This document shows, piece by piece, positions 17,273-25,073 of a stretch of DNA of 64,000 nucleotides. The stretch is from Nocardia altamirensis NBRC 108246 (GTDB taxonomy: Bacteria; Actinomycetota; Actinomycetes; Mycobacteriales; Mycobacteriaceae), in assembly GCF_001612685.1 (NCBI RefSeq), contig NZ_BDAY01000067.1:1-64000 (forward strand), read 5' to 3'. The notes beneath the pieces were generated by a model. That model did no database searches, had not been told where the DNA came from, and saw only the letters and a program-made list of their open reading frames with translations. Position 1 is the first letter of the stretch, and every line of letters starts with the position of its first letter. Both the position numbers and the translations under genes were made by a program.

Positions 17273-17370
17273 TCGCAGTAGACTCGACAACTCTGTTTTC
17301 CGAGCGTTCGCGTACACGGTGCTGTCCGTGTGTACCGTTCTCTCGGCTCATCGCGGTGAAGGAGTTCAGT

Positions 17371-19659
17371 TTGCCCGACCTCACTCAGGACCGTGCCACC
17401 CAAGACGGCGCGCCGGAGCTGACCCGCGAGACCGAGCAGGAACAAGCGTATTTGTCGGTGCTCTACGACCGACTCGACGAGATGCGCGACTATGCGCGGA
17501 ACCGGTTGCGCACCGTGCTGCTTGAATCCGGCGGCACCCCACAGGCCAGGAGCGAGCGCGAATCGTTCAGCCAGCTCTACACCGAGGACCTCGCCAAATA
17601 CGATGCGGCAGAACACGGTTTGTGTTTCGGCCGGATCGATCTAGCCGACGAAAATCGCTACATCGGCAGGCTCGGCATCCTCGACGAGAAGGACGACTAC
17701 GAGACGCTGCTGCTCGACTGGCGCGCCCCGCTGGCCCGCCCGTTCTACCTCGCCACCACCGCGGCACCGGACGGAGTGACCCGGCGCAGGCATATTCGCT
17801 CGCGCAACCGCAAGGTGACCGCGATCAACGACGAATACCTCGACCTAAACGCCGCGCGGCAGGCAGGCGCCACCGACGACGACGGTGGCGTCGGCAGCGA
17901 AAGTGCGCTGCTCGCCGCGCTCAACGCCGCGCGCACCGGTCACATGAACGACATCGTCGAGACCATCCAGCACGAGCAGGACACGATCATCCGCTCCGAG
18001 CACAAGAGCGTGCTCGTGGTGCAGGGCGGGCCAGGCACCGGCAAGACCGCCGTTGCACTGCACCGGGCCGCGTACCTGCTGTACACCTACCGGCAGCAGC
18101 TGGCCAAGAGCGGCGTGCTGATCATCGGGCCGAACGCCACCTTCCTCGACTACATCGGCCAGGTGCTGCCCTCGCTCGGCGAGACCGGCGTGCTGCTGTC
18201 GACCATCGGCAACCTGTATCCGGGTGTGAAGGCGACCCGCGAGGATTCGTTGCGGGCCGGCGAGATCAAGGGCTCGCTCGGCATCCTCGAGGTGCTCAAG
18301 CAGGCGGTGCGCGACCGGCAGGAAGTGCCGCCCGAACCGATCCGGCTCAGCTTCGACGGCTACCCGGTGACACTGGACCGCAAGATCGCCACCAAGGCCC
18401 GCGGCCGGGCCCGCTCCTCACGGCGACCACACAACCTGGCCAGGCCGATCTTCGCCAGCTCCGTGATCGACGCACTCACCGAGCAACTCGCCGAAACCAT
18501 GGGCGGCGACCTGTCCGGCGGGCCGAGCCTGCTCAGCCGCACCGACATTGCCGAAATCCGCGACGAGATGCGGGCCGACCCGGAGATCCAGCACGCCATC
18601 GGCAAGCTGTGGCCGCTGCTGTCGCCGCAGGACGTGCTCGCCGACCTGCTTGCCGACCCGCAGCGCCTCGACCGCGCAGGCAGCTCACTCGACTCGGACG
18701 ACCGCGCCGAGCTGGTGCGTTCGGACAACGGCGAATTCAGCGCCGCCGACGCCCCGCTGCTCGACGAGCTCGCCGAACTGCTCGGCGTCGACGACGCCGA
18801 GGAACGCGAGCGGTCGCGGCGTCGCTGGCGCGCACAGCTCGCCGAGGCACAAGACGCGCTCGACATCCTGACCGGTTCTGCGCCACAGGATCTCGAAGAC
18901 GAGCTCGACCCGGAAATCCTGATGGCCTACGACCTGATCGACGCAAGCCAGCTCGCCGAGCGCCAGGACGTGCGCGTCCGGCAGACCACCGCAGAGCGCG
19001 CCGCAGGCGACCGCACCTGGACCTACGGCCACGTCATCGTCGACGAGGCGCAGGAGCTCTCCGAGATGGCCTGGCGCATGGTGATGCGGCGCATCCCGAA
19101 TCGGTGGATCACCGTCGTCGGCGACGTCGCGCAGACCGGCGATCCGGCGGGCGCGTCCTCGTGGCAGCGGATGCTGGAACCGTATGTGGCGAAACGGTGG
19201 AAGCTCACCGAGTTGACCGTCAACTACCGGACGCCCGCCGAGATCATGGACGTAGCCGCGAACGTGCTCGCCGCGATCGACCCGACCGCCTCGGCGCCGC
19301 GCTCGGTGCGCGACAGCGGGCATCCGCCACGCGCATATCGGGTCGCCGCCGACGAGGTGCGTGGTGAGGTCGCGCGGTTGGTGGCCACCGAGACCGGACC
19401 GGGCACGACCGCGGTGATCGTGCCGCACACGCTGATCGAAGAACTGGCCGAACTGGCCGCGGAATCGGTGCGAGTGCTGACGGTGCACGACGTGAAGGGC
19501 CTCGAGTTCGACGCGGTCTATCTAGTGGAGCCGCAGGCGATTCTGGAAGAGTCACCGCGCGGACTCAACGACCTGTACGTGGCGCTGACCCGCGCGACAC
19601 AGCGACTCGGTGTGGTGCACAGCGAAGACCTACCGGAAGTACTCGGCGCACTGGGCTGA
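17371..19659 (+). CDS. helD: HelD-like superfamily I helicase (RNA polymerase recycling factor)
   Basis: A UvrD/Rep-like ATPase of 762 aa. The N-terminal coiled-coil arm (ETEQEQAYLSVLYDRLDEMRDYARNRL) is typical of HelD and inserts into RNA polymerase. Walker A GGPGTGKT spans residues 219-226, Walker B is VIVDEAQELSEMAWRM, and late motifs are LTVNYRTPAEI and VLTVHDVKGLEFDAV..VALTRA. HelD uses ATP to free stalled RNA polymerase from DNA; some actinobacterial homologues also protect it from rifampicin. I prefer the TTG at 17371, with AAGGAG 6 nt upstream, over an in-frame GTG at 17356 that has no ribosome site. The gene is monocistronic. Confidence 0.88.
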   Translation: MPDLTQDRATQDGAPELTRETEQEQAYLSVLYDRLDEMRDYARNRLRTVLLESGGTPQARSERESFSQLYTEDLAKYDAAEHGLCFGRIDLADENRYIGRLGILDEKDDYETLLLDWRAPLARPFYLATTAAPDGVTRRRHIRSRNRKVTAINDEYLDLNAARQAGATDDDGGVGSESALLAALNAARTGHMNDIVETIQHEQDTIIRSEHKSVLVVQGGPGTGKTAVALHRAAYLLYTYRQQLAKSGVLIIGPNATFLDYIGQVLPSLGETGVLLSTIGNLYPGVKATREDSLRAGEIKGSLGILEVLKQAVRDRQEVPPEPIRLSFDGYPVTLDRKIATKARGRARSSRRPHNLARPIFASSVIDALTEQLAETMGGDLSGGPSLLSRTDIAEIRDEMRADPEIQHAIGKLWPLLSPQDVLADLLADPQRLDRAGSSLDSDDRAELVRSDNGEFSAADAPLLDELAELLGVDDAEERERSRRRWRAQLAEAQDALDILTGSAPQDLEDELDPEILMAYDLIDASQLAERQDVRVRQTTAERAAGDRTWTYGHVIVDEAQELSEMAWRMVMRRIPNRWITVVGDVAQTGDPAGASSWQRMLEPYVAKRWKLTELTVNYRTPAEIMDVAANVLAAIDPTASAPRSVRDSGHPPRAYRVAADEVRGEVARLVATETGPGTTAVIVPHTLIEELAELAAESVRVLTVHDVKGLEFDAVYLVEPQAILEESPRGLNDLYVALTRATQRLGVVHSEDLPEVLGALG

Positions 19660-19700
19660 GACAGCGCACCGCCAGCGGGTCCACCATGCGGTCCACGAAC

Positions 19701-19741
19701 CAGCCTCGCCACGGACCAGACTCGCCACGGACCAGACTCAC
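19701..19741. repeat. 16-bp direct tandem repeat
   Basis: CAGCCTCGCCACGGAC (19701-19716) is followed directly by CAGACTCGCCACGGAC (19717-19732) and then a partial CAGACTCAC. It lies in the helD-USP gap. Just beyond it, GGCATGCCGG near 743-752 can pair with CCGGCATGCC near 776-785. Confidence 0.6.
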
Positions 19742-19825
19742 TGGCATGCCGGGGCTCACAACAGGCCCCGACTCACCGGCATGCCCGCGCGGCAATGCGG
19801 CGGCGGGCAGGCCGGGACAAACGAA

Positions 19826-19868
19826 ACGGCCGCGAACCCGCCGGGATGCCCGGCTTGTTCGCGGCCGT
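19826..19868. terminator. Bidirectional terminator between helD and the USP gene
   Basis: ACGGCCGCGAAC (19826-19837) and GTTCGCGGCCGT (19857-19868) form a perfect 12-bp stem. Its inner part CCGGG..CCCGG can extend it. It sits 11 bp beyond the USP stop on the minus strand and about 170 bp beyond helD. It could serve both convergent genes. Confidence 0.65.
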
Positions 19869-19878
19869 GATGGTTCGG

Positions 19879-20331
19879 TCAGCGAGTGGTGTGCACGATC
19901 AGGACGTCCGAACGGGACTTGCGGGCTACGTCGGACGGCACCGAGCCGAGCAGGCGGCCGGTCAGCGTGTTGAGGCCGCGGTTACCGACGACGAGCAGGT
20001 CGGCCTCGACCTCCTTGGTCAGCGTGAGCAGCGACTCGACGGGCTCGCCGACGACGGCACGCTCGACGATGTCCACGGCGCCCGCTGCGGTGGCCTTGTC
20101 CCGCGCGGTCCGCAGGATCTCGTTGGTGGGGGCGGACCCGCGCACCTGGTATGCCTCTTCCTTGAGCACGTCGGCGGCGGCGGCCACGTCGCGATCGTCG
20201 GTCGGGTAGTACGCACACGCAATGACGAGGGTCGCGGCGGACACTCCAGCCAGAGCGGCGGCCTTTTCGACGGCTACGTACGACGAGTCCGAGCCATCGG
20301 TACCGACGACAATGGTCCGGTAGGCGGTCAT
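19879..20331 (-). CDS. Universal stress protein (Rv1636/TB15.3-like)
   Basis: A 150-aa single-domain UspA fold. The N-terminus MTAYRTIVVGTDGSDSS and the nucleotide-binding loop VVGNRGLNTLTGRLLGSVPSDVARKS are typical. It is close to mycobacterial Rv1636, which binds cAMP, and it occupies the same place between uvrB and uvrA. The ATG at 20331 follows GAGGAGAAG, an excellent ribosome site. It probably acts as a cytosolic nucleotide sensor or cAMP buffer. A strong terminator follows. The 485-bp gap upstream (20332-20816) shows no gene; a 111-codon antisense frame there has poor composition. Confidence 0.93.
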   Translation of the reverse strand: MTAYRTIVVGTDGSDSSYVAVEKAAALAGVSAATLVIACAYYPTDDRDVAAAADVLKEEAYQVRGSAPTNEILRTARDKATAAGAVDIVERAVVGEPVESLLTLTKEVEADLLVVGNRGLNTLTGRLLGSVPSDVARKSRSDVLIVHTTR

Positions 20332-20816
20332 CTTCTCCTCCAACTGTGCGGTGGTCAGGTGCCTACGTCCGGTGCACCCTCGAAGACGCGGCACCGGCGC
20401 AGCGACTTGCGTCGACCCTAGCGGCAAACCGAGTGGAAATAACAGAAATCGCAACACATCACATCTGGGCCCGTACCGCATTGGCGCCACATGTTCGCCA
20501 GGAAATGCGGTAAGGGCATGACCAACCAGCGCAGACACAATTGCCTGCCCGCGAATCTGTGACCAAGCACAACCAGGGTGAACGGTCTTGTCCCCGTGGG
20601 ATATTCGTCACAAACCAGGAGCAATCCGACATGACGACGGCCCGCCGCGGCGCGCGATTTGCCCGCCGGACGAGCCGAGCGGAGCCTGGGACCACCGTGC
20701 CATTACGGTCACGTTTGGTAGTTCGCCCAAAATATGCCGGGCACGGCTCCGCCGATGTCGATACCTTCCTCTCCTTGCCCGAAAAGGGACGCACACAATT
20801 AACGCGGCCGCGCCGT

Positions 20817-21230
20817 TCAGAGGTGGAAAAGCGGTCCGGTGACGGTCAATCCCAGATCCTCGACATGCGCAAAGAACGCGAACAGCATCAACGCGGCGCC
20901 TGCCAGCGCCACATTCTTGTTGAAGTTGACCATCTCGGCCTGCTTGGCCTGCTCATCGCTCTCCTTCCAGAACTGATGCATCACCACCGCAATGACAAGC
21001 ATCAACGCCGCGAGCACCAGGAAACCGAGGTCGGCCCAGACGCCGAGCAGCACGCTCAATCCGCCGAGGGCAAACACCACTCCGGAACCGAGCACGCCCC
21101 ACTTCGCCATCGGAACACCCTTGCTCTCCGCATAGGGCGCCATCGCGTCGGCTTGGGTCAAGTGCCCGAAGGCCGCGCCCAGGAACAACGCCGCAAACAA
21201 CACCCGCCCGATCAACACCACAACATCCAT
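20817..21230 (-). CDS. DoxX-family membrane protein
   Basis: A 137-aa protein with four predicted membrane helices: LIGRVLFAALFLGAAFGHL, GVVFALGGLSVLLGVW, GFLVLAALMLVIAVVMHQF and NVALAGAALMLFAFFA. The conserved AKWGVLGSGV and FNKNVALAGAAL segments of DoxX/SURF4-like proteins are present. Family members are often tied to redox homeostasis. The start at 21230 has AGGGAG 6 nt upstream; upstream in-frame ATGs at 21245 and 21275 do not. It follows the AraC gene on the same strand by about 110 bp. Confidence 0.85.
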   Translation of the reverse strand: MDVVVLIGRVLFAALFLGAAFGHLTQADAMAPYAESKGVPMAKWGVLGSGVVFALGGLSVLLGVWADLGFLVLAALMLVIAVVMHQFWKESDEQAKQAEMVNFNKNVALAGAALMLFAFFAHVEDLGLTVTGPLFHL

Positions 21231-21341
21231 GACCAGCTCCCTCATTCGGCTGACGGTAGGTAGTGCAACATTCAACTAAGCGATCCGAGAAATACTTCCC
21301 GGGCCCTACGGTCGAATGGTCGAAAACGATCGGCCCGGCAA

Positions 21342-22229
21342 CTACATCCCGGTCGGCATGACCTTTGCAGTGACCTCGTTGCGCGAGCGTAGCGAATTCT
21401 TGGCGTATTCCAGTGGAGCCATTCCGACTTCCGCGGTGAACTCCCGCGAGAAGTGCGCCTGATCGAAGTATCCCAGTTCCGCGGCCAAAGTGGCGAGATC
21501 TTCGGTACGTCCGCGGGCAAGCAGTTCGGCGCCGTCCTGCAGCCGATATCGGCGCAACACCCATTTCGGCCCCGCCCCGACATAGCGCCGGAACATCCGC
21601 TGCAACGTGCGGGTCGGCACGTCGAAACGTTCGGTGATCTGATCGACTCTGGTCAGCTCCTTGTCGCGGGCCATCGCCTCGATGATGCGCAGCACCTGGC
21701 GATACGTCGGATCGTCGGTTGCCGGACGAGACTTCAAGAACTCCTCCAGCACGACACGGCGGGCCTCGTCGGTCGACGCATCGAGCACCCGCTCGATCAG
21801 CGCGTCCGTACCAGGCATGACCTCGGTCAACGCGACAGCGGAGTCACGGAACGAGCCGACATCCAAGCCGGTGAAGGCGCCGAAGCCACCCGCGCGGAAC
21901 CGCACACCGAAGGTTTCCCCCTGGCCGCTGAGCTCCCGCACGAACTTGGTCGTACACACACCGTTGACGAAACCGCCTGTGCGAGTGGCCGATCGCTCGA
22001 ACGTCACATTGATGCTCGGGTACGGCAGCACCTCCGCGTGGTACGACGGCCTGCCCCGCAGATCCCAACGCACCGACCAATACCACTCGACGAACCGACT
22101 CACCTCGGGGCCCGGTGCCAGCCGCGTCAGCGAACGGTACTTGGCCTGCTCGTCCGGATGCAGGATGCCGGTGGTGTCCGTGGGGACCGCCGGATTCGGC
22201 TGCGGCTCGGATTCCGTACTGCCGGACAC
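21342..22229 (-). CDS. AraC-family transcriptional regulator
   Basis: A 295-aa protein. The N-terminal effector domain (about 30-170; FVEWYWSVRWDLRGRPSYHAEVLPYPSINVTFE) is the type found in many actinobacterial AraC proteins. The double helix-turn-helix at about 185-285 has VPTRTLQRMFRRYVGAGPKWVLRRYRL and ATLAAELGYFDQAHFSREF. The start is GTG at 22229 with GGAGGG about 10 nt upstream. It is divergent from the VOC gene across 82 bp, the classical arrangement for a regulator and its target. The effector is unknown. Confidence 0.88.
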   Translation of the reverse strand: MSGSTESEPQPNPAVPTDTTGILHPDEQAKYRSLTRLAPGPEVSRFVEWYWSVRWDLRGRPSYHAEVLPYPSINVTFERSATRTGGFVNGVCTTKFVRELSGQGETFGVRFRAGGFGAFTGLDVGSFRDSAVALTEVMPGTDALIERVLDASTDEARRVVLEEFLKSRPATDDPTYRQVLRIIEAMARDKELTRVDQITERFDVPTRTLQRMFRRYVGAGPKWVLRRYRLQDGAELLARGRTEDLATLAAELGYFDQAHFSREFTAEVGMAPLEYAKNSLRSRNEVTAKVMPTGM

Positions 22230-22311
22230 CCGTTCACCACCCTCCGCTGCCGAGATGCCGGTGTCGCTTTCTTACAAGACCACCAGCAGCCCGCCGACCA
22301 GGATTGTTCCC

Positions 22312-22782
22312 ATGACGAACACCGTGAACCCCATCGCAGACGGCTACCACTCCATCACCTGTTTCCTCGCAGTCGGCGACGGCAACAAGGCCATCGACTT
22401 CTACACCGCAGTCTTCGGCGCCGAAGTGCTCAGCCGCAACGACCTGCCCGACGGGCAGCCCGCGCACGCCGAGCTCAAGATCGGCGACTCCACCCTTCAG
22501 ATGGGCATGCCCATACCCGACAACGGCGTCCTCGCTCCCAACGGTGAATGGGTACACACCTCGATCGTGCACTACTGCCCCGACGTCGACGCCGTCATCG
22601 AACGCGCCGTTCAGCACGGCGCCCGCAGCGCCGAAGAACCCCAAACCTTCGTCACCGGCGACCGTTTCGGCGTCGTCATCGACCCCTTCGGCCACCGCTG
22701 GGCGGTCATTACCAAGGTCGAAAACGTCTCCCGCGAAGAAGCCGAACGCCGCGTCAACGAATGGATGGCCACCCAAGGCTGA
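22312..22782 (+). CDS. VOC-superfamily (glyoxalase/PhnB-like) protein
   Basis: A 156-aa protein with paired beta-alpha-beta-beta-beta units: YHSITCFLAVGDGNKAIDFYTAVFGAEVL then VHTSIVHYCPDVDAVIERAVQHGAR..DRFGVVIDPFGHRWAV. The end RFGVVIDPFGHRW is typical of PhnB-like VOC proteins. It may act on a small electrophile or bind an antibiotic; residues do not tell which. It is divergent from the AraC regulator, its likely controller. Confidence 0.85.
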   Translation: MTNTVNPIADGYHSITCFLAVGDGNKAIDFYTAVFGAEVLSRNDLPDGQPAHAELKIGDSTLQMGMPIPDNGVLAPNGEWVHTSIVHYCPDVDAVIERAVQHGARSAEEPQTFVTGDRFGVVIDPFGHRWAVITKVENVSREEAERRVNEWMATQG

Positions 22783-22839
22783 CACCACCCCACTTCCCGC
22801 CGAGCCACGGACCCCGTCTGGAGTTGGTCGATTGATCAC

Positions 22840-22888
22840 TGGGAACTGACGGCGGCATCGCCCAAGAAGCCCCCGCCACCAGTTCCCA
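22840..22888. terminator. Terminator-like hairpin between the VOC and ArsR genes
   Basis: TGGGAACTG (22840-22848) pairs with CAGTTCCCA (22880-22888), and GGCGG/CCGCC pair inside. It lies between two convergent genes. A reverse copy of the 20-nt repeat (GTTGGCGTGAGAGAAGTGGC, 22909-22928) follows just before the ArsR stop. Confidence 0.5.
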
Positions 22889-22908
22889 CTCGATGCGAAT
22901 CTTGACGA

Positions 22909-22930
22909 GTTGGCGTGAGAGAAGTGGCGG
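22909..22930 (-). repeat. Solo reverse copy of the 20-nt repeat
   Basis: GTTGGCGTGAGAGAAGTGGC is the reverse complement of the element that recurs at 1-430 and 24090-24245. Its upstream context (ATCTTGACGAGTTGG) also resembles ATCTTGAAGGGTTGG at 269-282. It sits 14 bp beyond the ArsR stop. Confidence 0.7.
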
Positions 22931-22943
22931 GTGCCGCGCCGTG

Positions 22944-23279
22944 TCACGTTGGTTCGTCGGGTGTGGCGTTCAGGTGGCGGTCCAAGGCGTCGAAGCGAGC
23001 GGTCCAGGCGGCGCGGTAGGGGGCGAGCCAGTTGTCGAGGTCGGCTAAGGGTTCGGGGCGGAGTCGGTACAGCCGGCGGCGCGCGTCCACGCGGACTTCG
23101 ACCAAGCCTGCCTCACGCAGCAGGCGAAGATGTTTGGACACGGTCGGTTGCTCGAGATCGACCGATTCCACCAGCTCACCGACCGACAGTTCGCCTGCAC
23201 GCAGGAGATCGAGAATCTCGCGGCGACTCGACTCGGCCAGGACGGCGAACAGATCCGATTTAGGCGAAGGCTTGCGCAT
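22944..23279 (-). CDS. ArsR-family winged-helix repressor
   Basis: A 111-aa ArsR/SmtB protein: SRREILDLLRAGELSVGELVESVDLEQPTVSKHLRLLREAGLVEVRVDARRRLYRL is a complete winged helix. No CxC or His-rich metal site is seen, so it belongs to the non-metal group usually paired with SRPBCC proteins. Its start lies inside the end of the upstream SRPBCC gene (20-bp overlap), so the two are translationally coupled, with the regulator downstream. Confidence 0.88.
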   Translation of the reverse strand: MRKPSPKSDLFAVLAESSRREILDLLRAGELSVGELVESVDLEQPTVSKHLRLLREAGLVEVRVDARRRLYRLRPEPLADLDNWLAPYRAAWTARFDALDRHLNATPDEPT

Positions 23280-23748
23280 AGTGCCCGGTCAGCCGATCCC
23301 AAGCTGCTTCGACACCGGAAACTCCGGCGAGATGAGATTCGAGTCGATCCAAACCGACGTGCCATCCAGCGCCGAGACCGGGCGCTGCATCCCGGTCGGC
23401 GAACACGTTGACGAAGACGAGCCGACAGGCTTCGTCACCGAGTGGTTCGAGCTCCCATCGCAGTACCTCGTCGCCCCAGCTGTACTCCAGCAGGCGCGGC
23501 GGCTCGACCTCGCTGACTTTCCCGAACGTCGGTGCGCCACCTGCCTTCGCCACGAATACCAGCTGAGCTCCCGGCTCGACAGAGAACTGCGTGCGGTCGT
23601 AGTCGAGCATGTCGACAAACCAGTGCCGCAGCTGGTCGGTCTCGGTGAGCGAGCGCCAAACCTTCGCTTGCGGATGGGCAATCACCCGTTCGAACCGGAC
23701 GGCCCAACGGCCGTCTTCTGTCATGCCGAGGCTTCCGAAGTCCGTCAT
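23260..23748 (-). CDS. SRPBCC (AHSA1-like) domain protein
   Basis: A 162-aa START-like fold: AVRFERVIAHPQAKVWRSLTETDQLRHWFVDM, then LLEYSWGDEVLRWELEPLGDEACRLVF, and a C-terminal helix. Such proteins bind hydrophobic ligands. MTDFGSL at 23748 is chosen as the family-typical start. TATGAT lies about 6 nt before it, so the mRNA may be leaderless; an ATG at 23766 lacks a ribosome site. It is the first gene of a two-gene operon with ArsR. The AT-rich 23755-23800 stretch, with two CATATG words, is a likely promoter/operator. Confidence 0.85.
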   Translation of the reverse strand: MTDFGSLGMTEDGRWAVRFERVIAHPQAKVWRSLTETDQLRHWFVDMLDYDRTQFSVEPGAQLVFVAKAGGAPTFGKVSEVEPPRLLEYSWGDEVLRWELEPLGDEACRLVFVNVFADRDAAPGLGAGWHVGLDRLESHLAGVSGVEAAWDRLTGHYAQAFA

Positions 23749-23856
23749 GTCCTCATCATATGCCATTTGGGAAATATTTCTAGTTCGACATATGGAGTCA
23801 GGTGCTCAGCTCGCGCTCCCCGTCGCTGCCATACCCCGTTCGCGGCGTGCAGGCTG

Positions 23857-23914
23857 ACGAGTGGGACATGGTGGAGGCGTTTACGGCGTGTCGCCTCCCC
23901 CAAGTCCCACTCGT
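23857..23914. repeat. Long hairpin repeat, copy 2
   Basis: The arms 23857-23879 and 23892-23914 pair at 21 of 23 positions around the invariant loop TTTACGGCGTGT (23880-23891). About 25 nt downstream the word CCAGGTAGAC (23941-23950) also follows copy 3, so the repeat unit extends beyond the hairpin. Confidence 0.85.
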
Positions 23915-24090
23915 AACAGTGCGTCCGAGCGGATGCGACGCCAGGTAGACAGGCCGGGACCCAAGACGCCAGTCAACGGCAACCGGGGAGACGCCGGTGC
24001 ATCCGCTCCGCCACGAGCCTGAAGCGAGGGCGGATTCGGTGGACTGGTTGCGTTGGTGCACTTCAGATTTGGTGATCTCACTGATCTTGA

Positions 24091-24245
24091 GAAGTTGACG
24101 GGAGTCAAATCGCACGTGTCGTAACGCGTGTTGCAACCATTCGACTACCGCCAAACGTGGTCAGCAACCATTTCTCTCCCGTCAATGCCGGGGGTGGCAA
24201 CCACTTCTCCCGTCAACGAGGACCAGCAACCATTGCACCCCCGCC
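24091..24245. repeat. Cluster of the 20-nt repeat, both orientations
   Basis: There is a reverse copy at 24093-24110 (GTTGACGGGAGTCAAAT) and forward copies at about 24132-24153, 24163-24184, 24196-24216 and 24225-24244. The flank GATCTTGAGAAGTTGACGGG matches 106-124 almost exactly, so the arrangement at 100-430 is repeated here. Together with the adjacent hairpin at 24323 it forms a composite element like that at 1-600. Confidence 0.75.
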
Positions 24246-24322
24246 GATCCAAGACTTCGCCCCGAAGCGACGCCCAGGTCGAAAGTTGGTGCAGCTATGT
24301 CCCGTTCACAGAACGACGGCTC

Positions 24323-24382
24323 CACGAGTGGTACATGACGGAGGCGTTTACGGCGTGTCGCCTCCGTCATGTACCACTCGTG
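24323..24382. repeat. Long hairpin repeat, copy 3 (perfect 24-bp stem)
   Basis: The arms 24323-24346 and 24359-24382 are perfect reverse complements around TTTACGGCGTGT (24347-24358). Compared with copy 1, the middle of the stem changes from GGTGG/CCACC to GACGG/CCGTC on both sides, which is compensatory. CCAGGTAGAC follows at 24408-24417. A TGGTGCAGC.ATGTCCCGTTC word precedes both copies 1 and 3. Confidence 0.9.
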
Positions 24383-24589
24383 ACAGCGCGTCCCAGTGGA
24401 TGGGATGCCAGGTAGACGGTCGTGCTCCCACGCAACCCGACGTCGGCCGGGGCAGGCCGACGTCAACCCCGGGCAGGCCGATGCCGTTGCGATGTCCGCA
24501 ATGCCATGCTCAAAAGTAAAGAGCCATAATGCAATTCCAGCGAAGCCGCGTGATCACTCGCATCACGACGTCTGGTCGGTGAGCTCCTC

Positions 24590-25073
24590 GACCGAGGGCG
24601 CCGATCCCCTCAACTCAACCCGCCAACGCCCTCATCCGACCCCACCGCGCGAAAGCGCACCCCGCTCCCACCCCACCTCCGCCGTCCGCGCGAAAACCCA
24701 GACCCCACAAGAGAACCACCCCACTCAACCCACCAACATCGCGACCATCCAACTCCCCCAACCTTCACCCCTCCGCGCGAATCCGCAGAGCCCACGAGGG
24801 GACGCTCTACTCACCCATCAACCCCACCCCCGCCCGCGCGAAAGCGCGGACCTCGCAACGAAACCCCTCCACCCAACCCCACCGACACCCCGACGATCCA
24901 CCCTCCTCCCCCTCCGCCCGAAAGCACGGATCCCACAAGCGAACCGCCCTACTCAACCCCACCCTCCGCGCGAAAGCGCGGACCTCGCAACGAAACCCCT
25001 CCCCTCAACCCACCAACATCCCCACACCCAACTCCCCCTCCCGCACCCCAACCCCTCCCCGCAGCACCCAACC
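24590..25073. repeat. Structured C-rich region with six GAAA-loop mini-hairpins, downstream of uvrB
   Basis: There is no credible gene; open frames give Pro/Thr/Ser strings. The word CCGCGCGAAAGCGCGG (6-bp stem, GAAA loop) or a variant occurs at 24645, 24685, 24773, 24834, 24914 and 24966. Copies 24834, 24914 and 24966 retain both arms fully or nearly so; the others are eroded on the 3' side. Related spacer text follows (ACCTCGCAACGAAACCCCTC at two copies). The plus strand is strikingly C-rich and G-poor. Confidence 0.75.
25034..25060 (-). other. G-quadruplex motif just after the uvrB stop
   Basis: On the minus strand, the sense strand of uvrB, five G-runs of 3-5 bases are separated by loops of 1-3 nt (GGGGAGGGGTTGGGG, then TGC, then GGGAGGGGG). 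The motif begins 14 nt after the uvrB stop. It fits the usual G3+N1-7 rule and could form in the uvrB 3' RNA. Confidence 0.6.

Noticed and set aside
20459..20794. 111-codon antisense frame in the USP-DoxX gap
   Set aside because: Cys/Trp/Arg-rich irregular composition, no ribosome site and no recognisable domain.
24396..25073. Long Pro/Thr/Arg-rich open frame after uvrB
   Set aside because: It spans repeat hairpins and C-rich DNA and then runs antisense into uvrB. There is no ribosome site and no protein-like pattern. It is better read as structured non-coding sequence.
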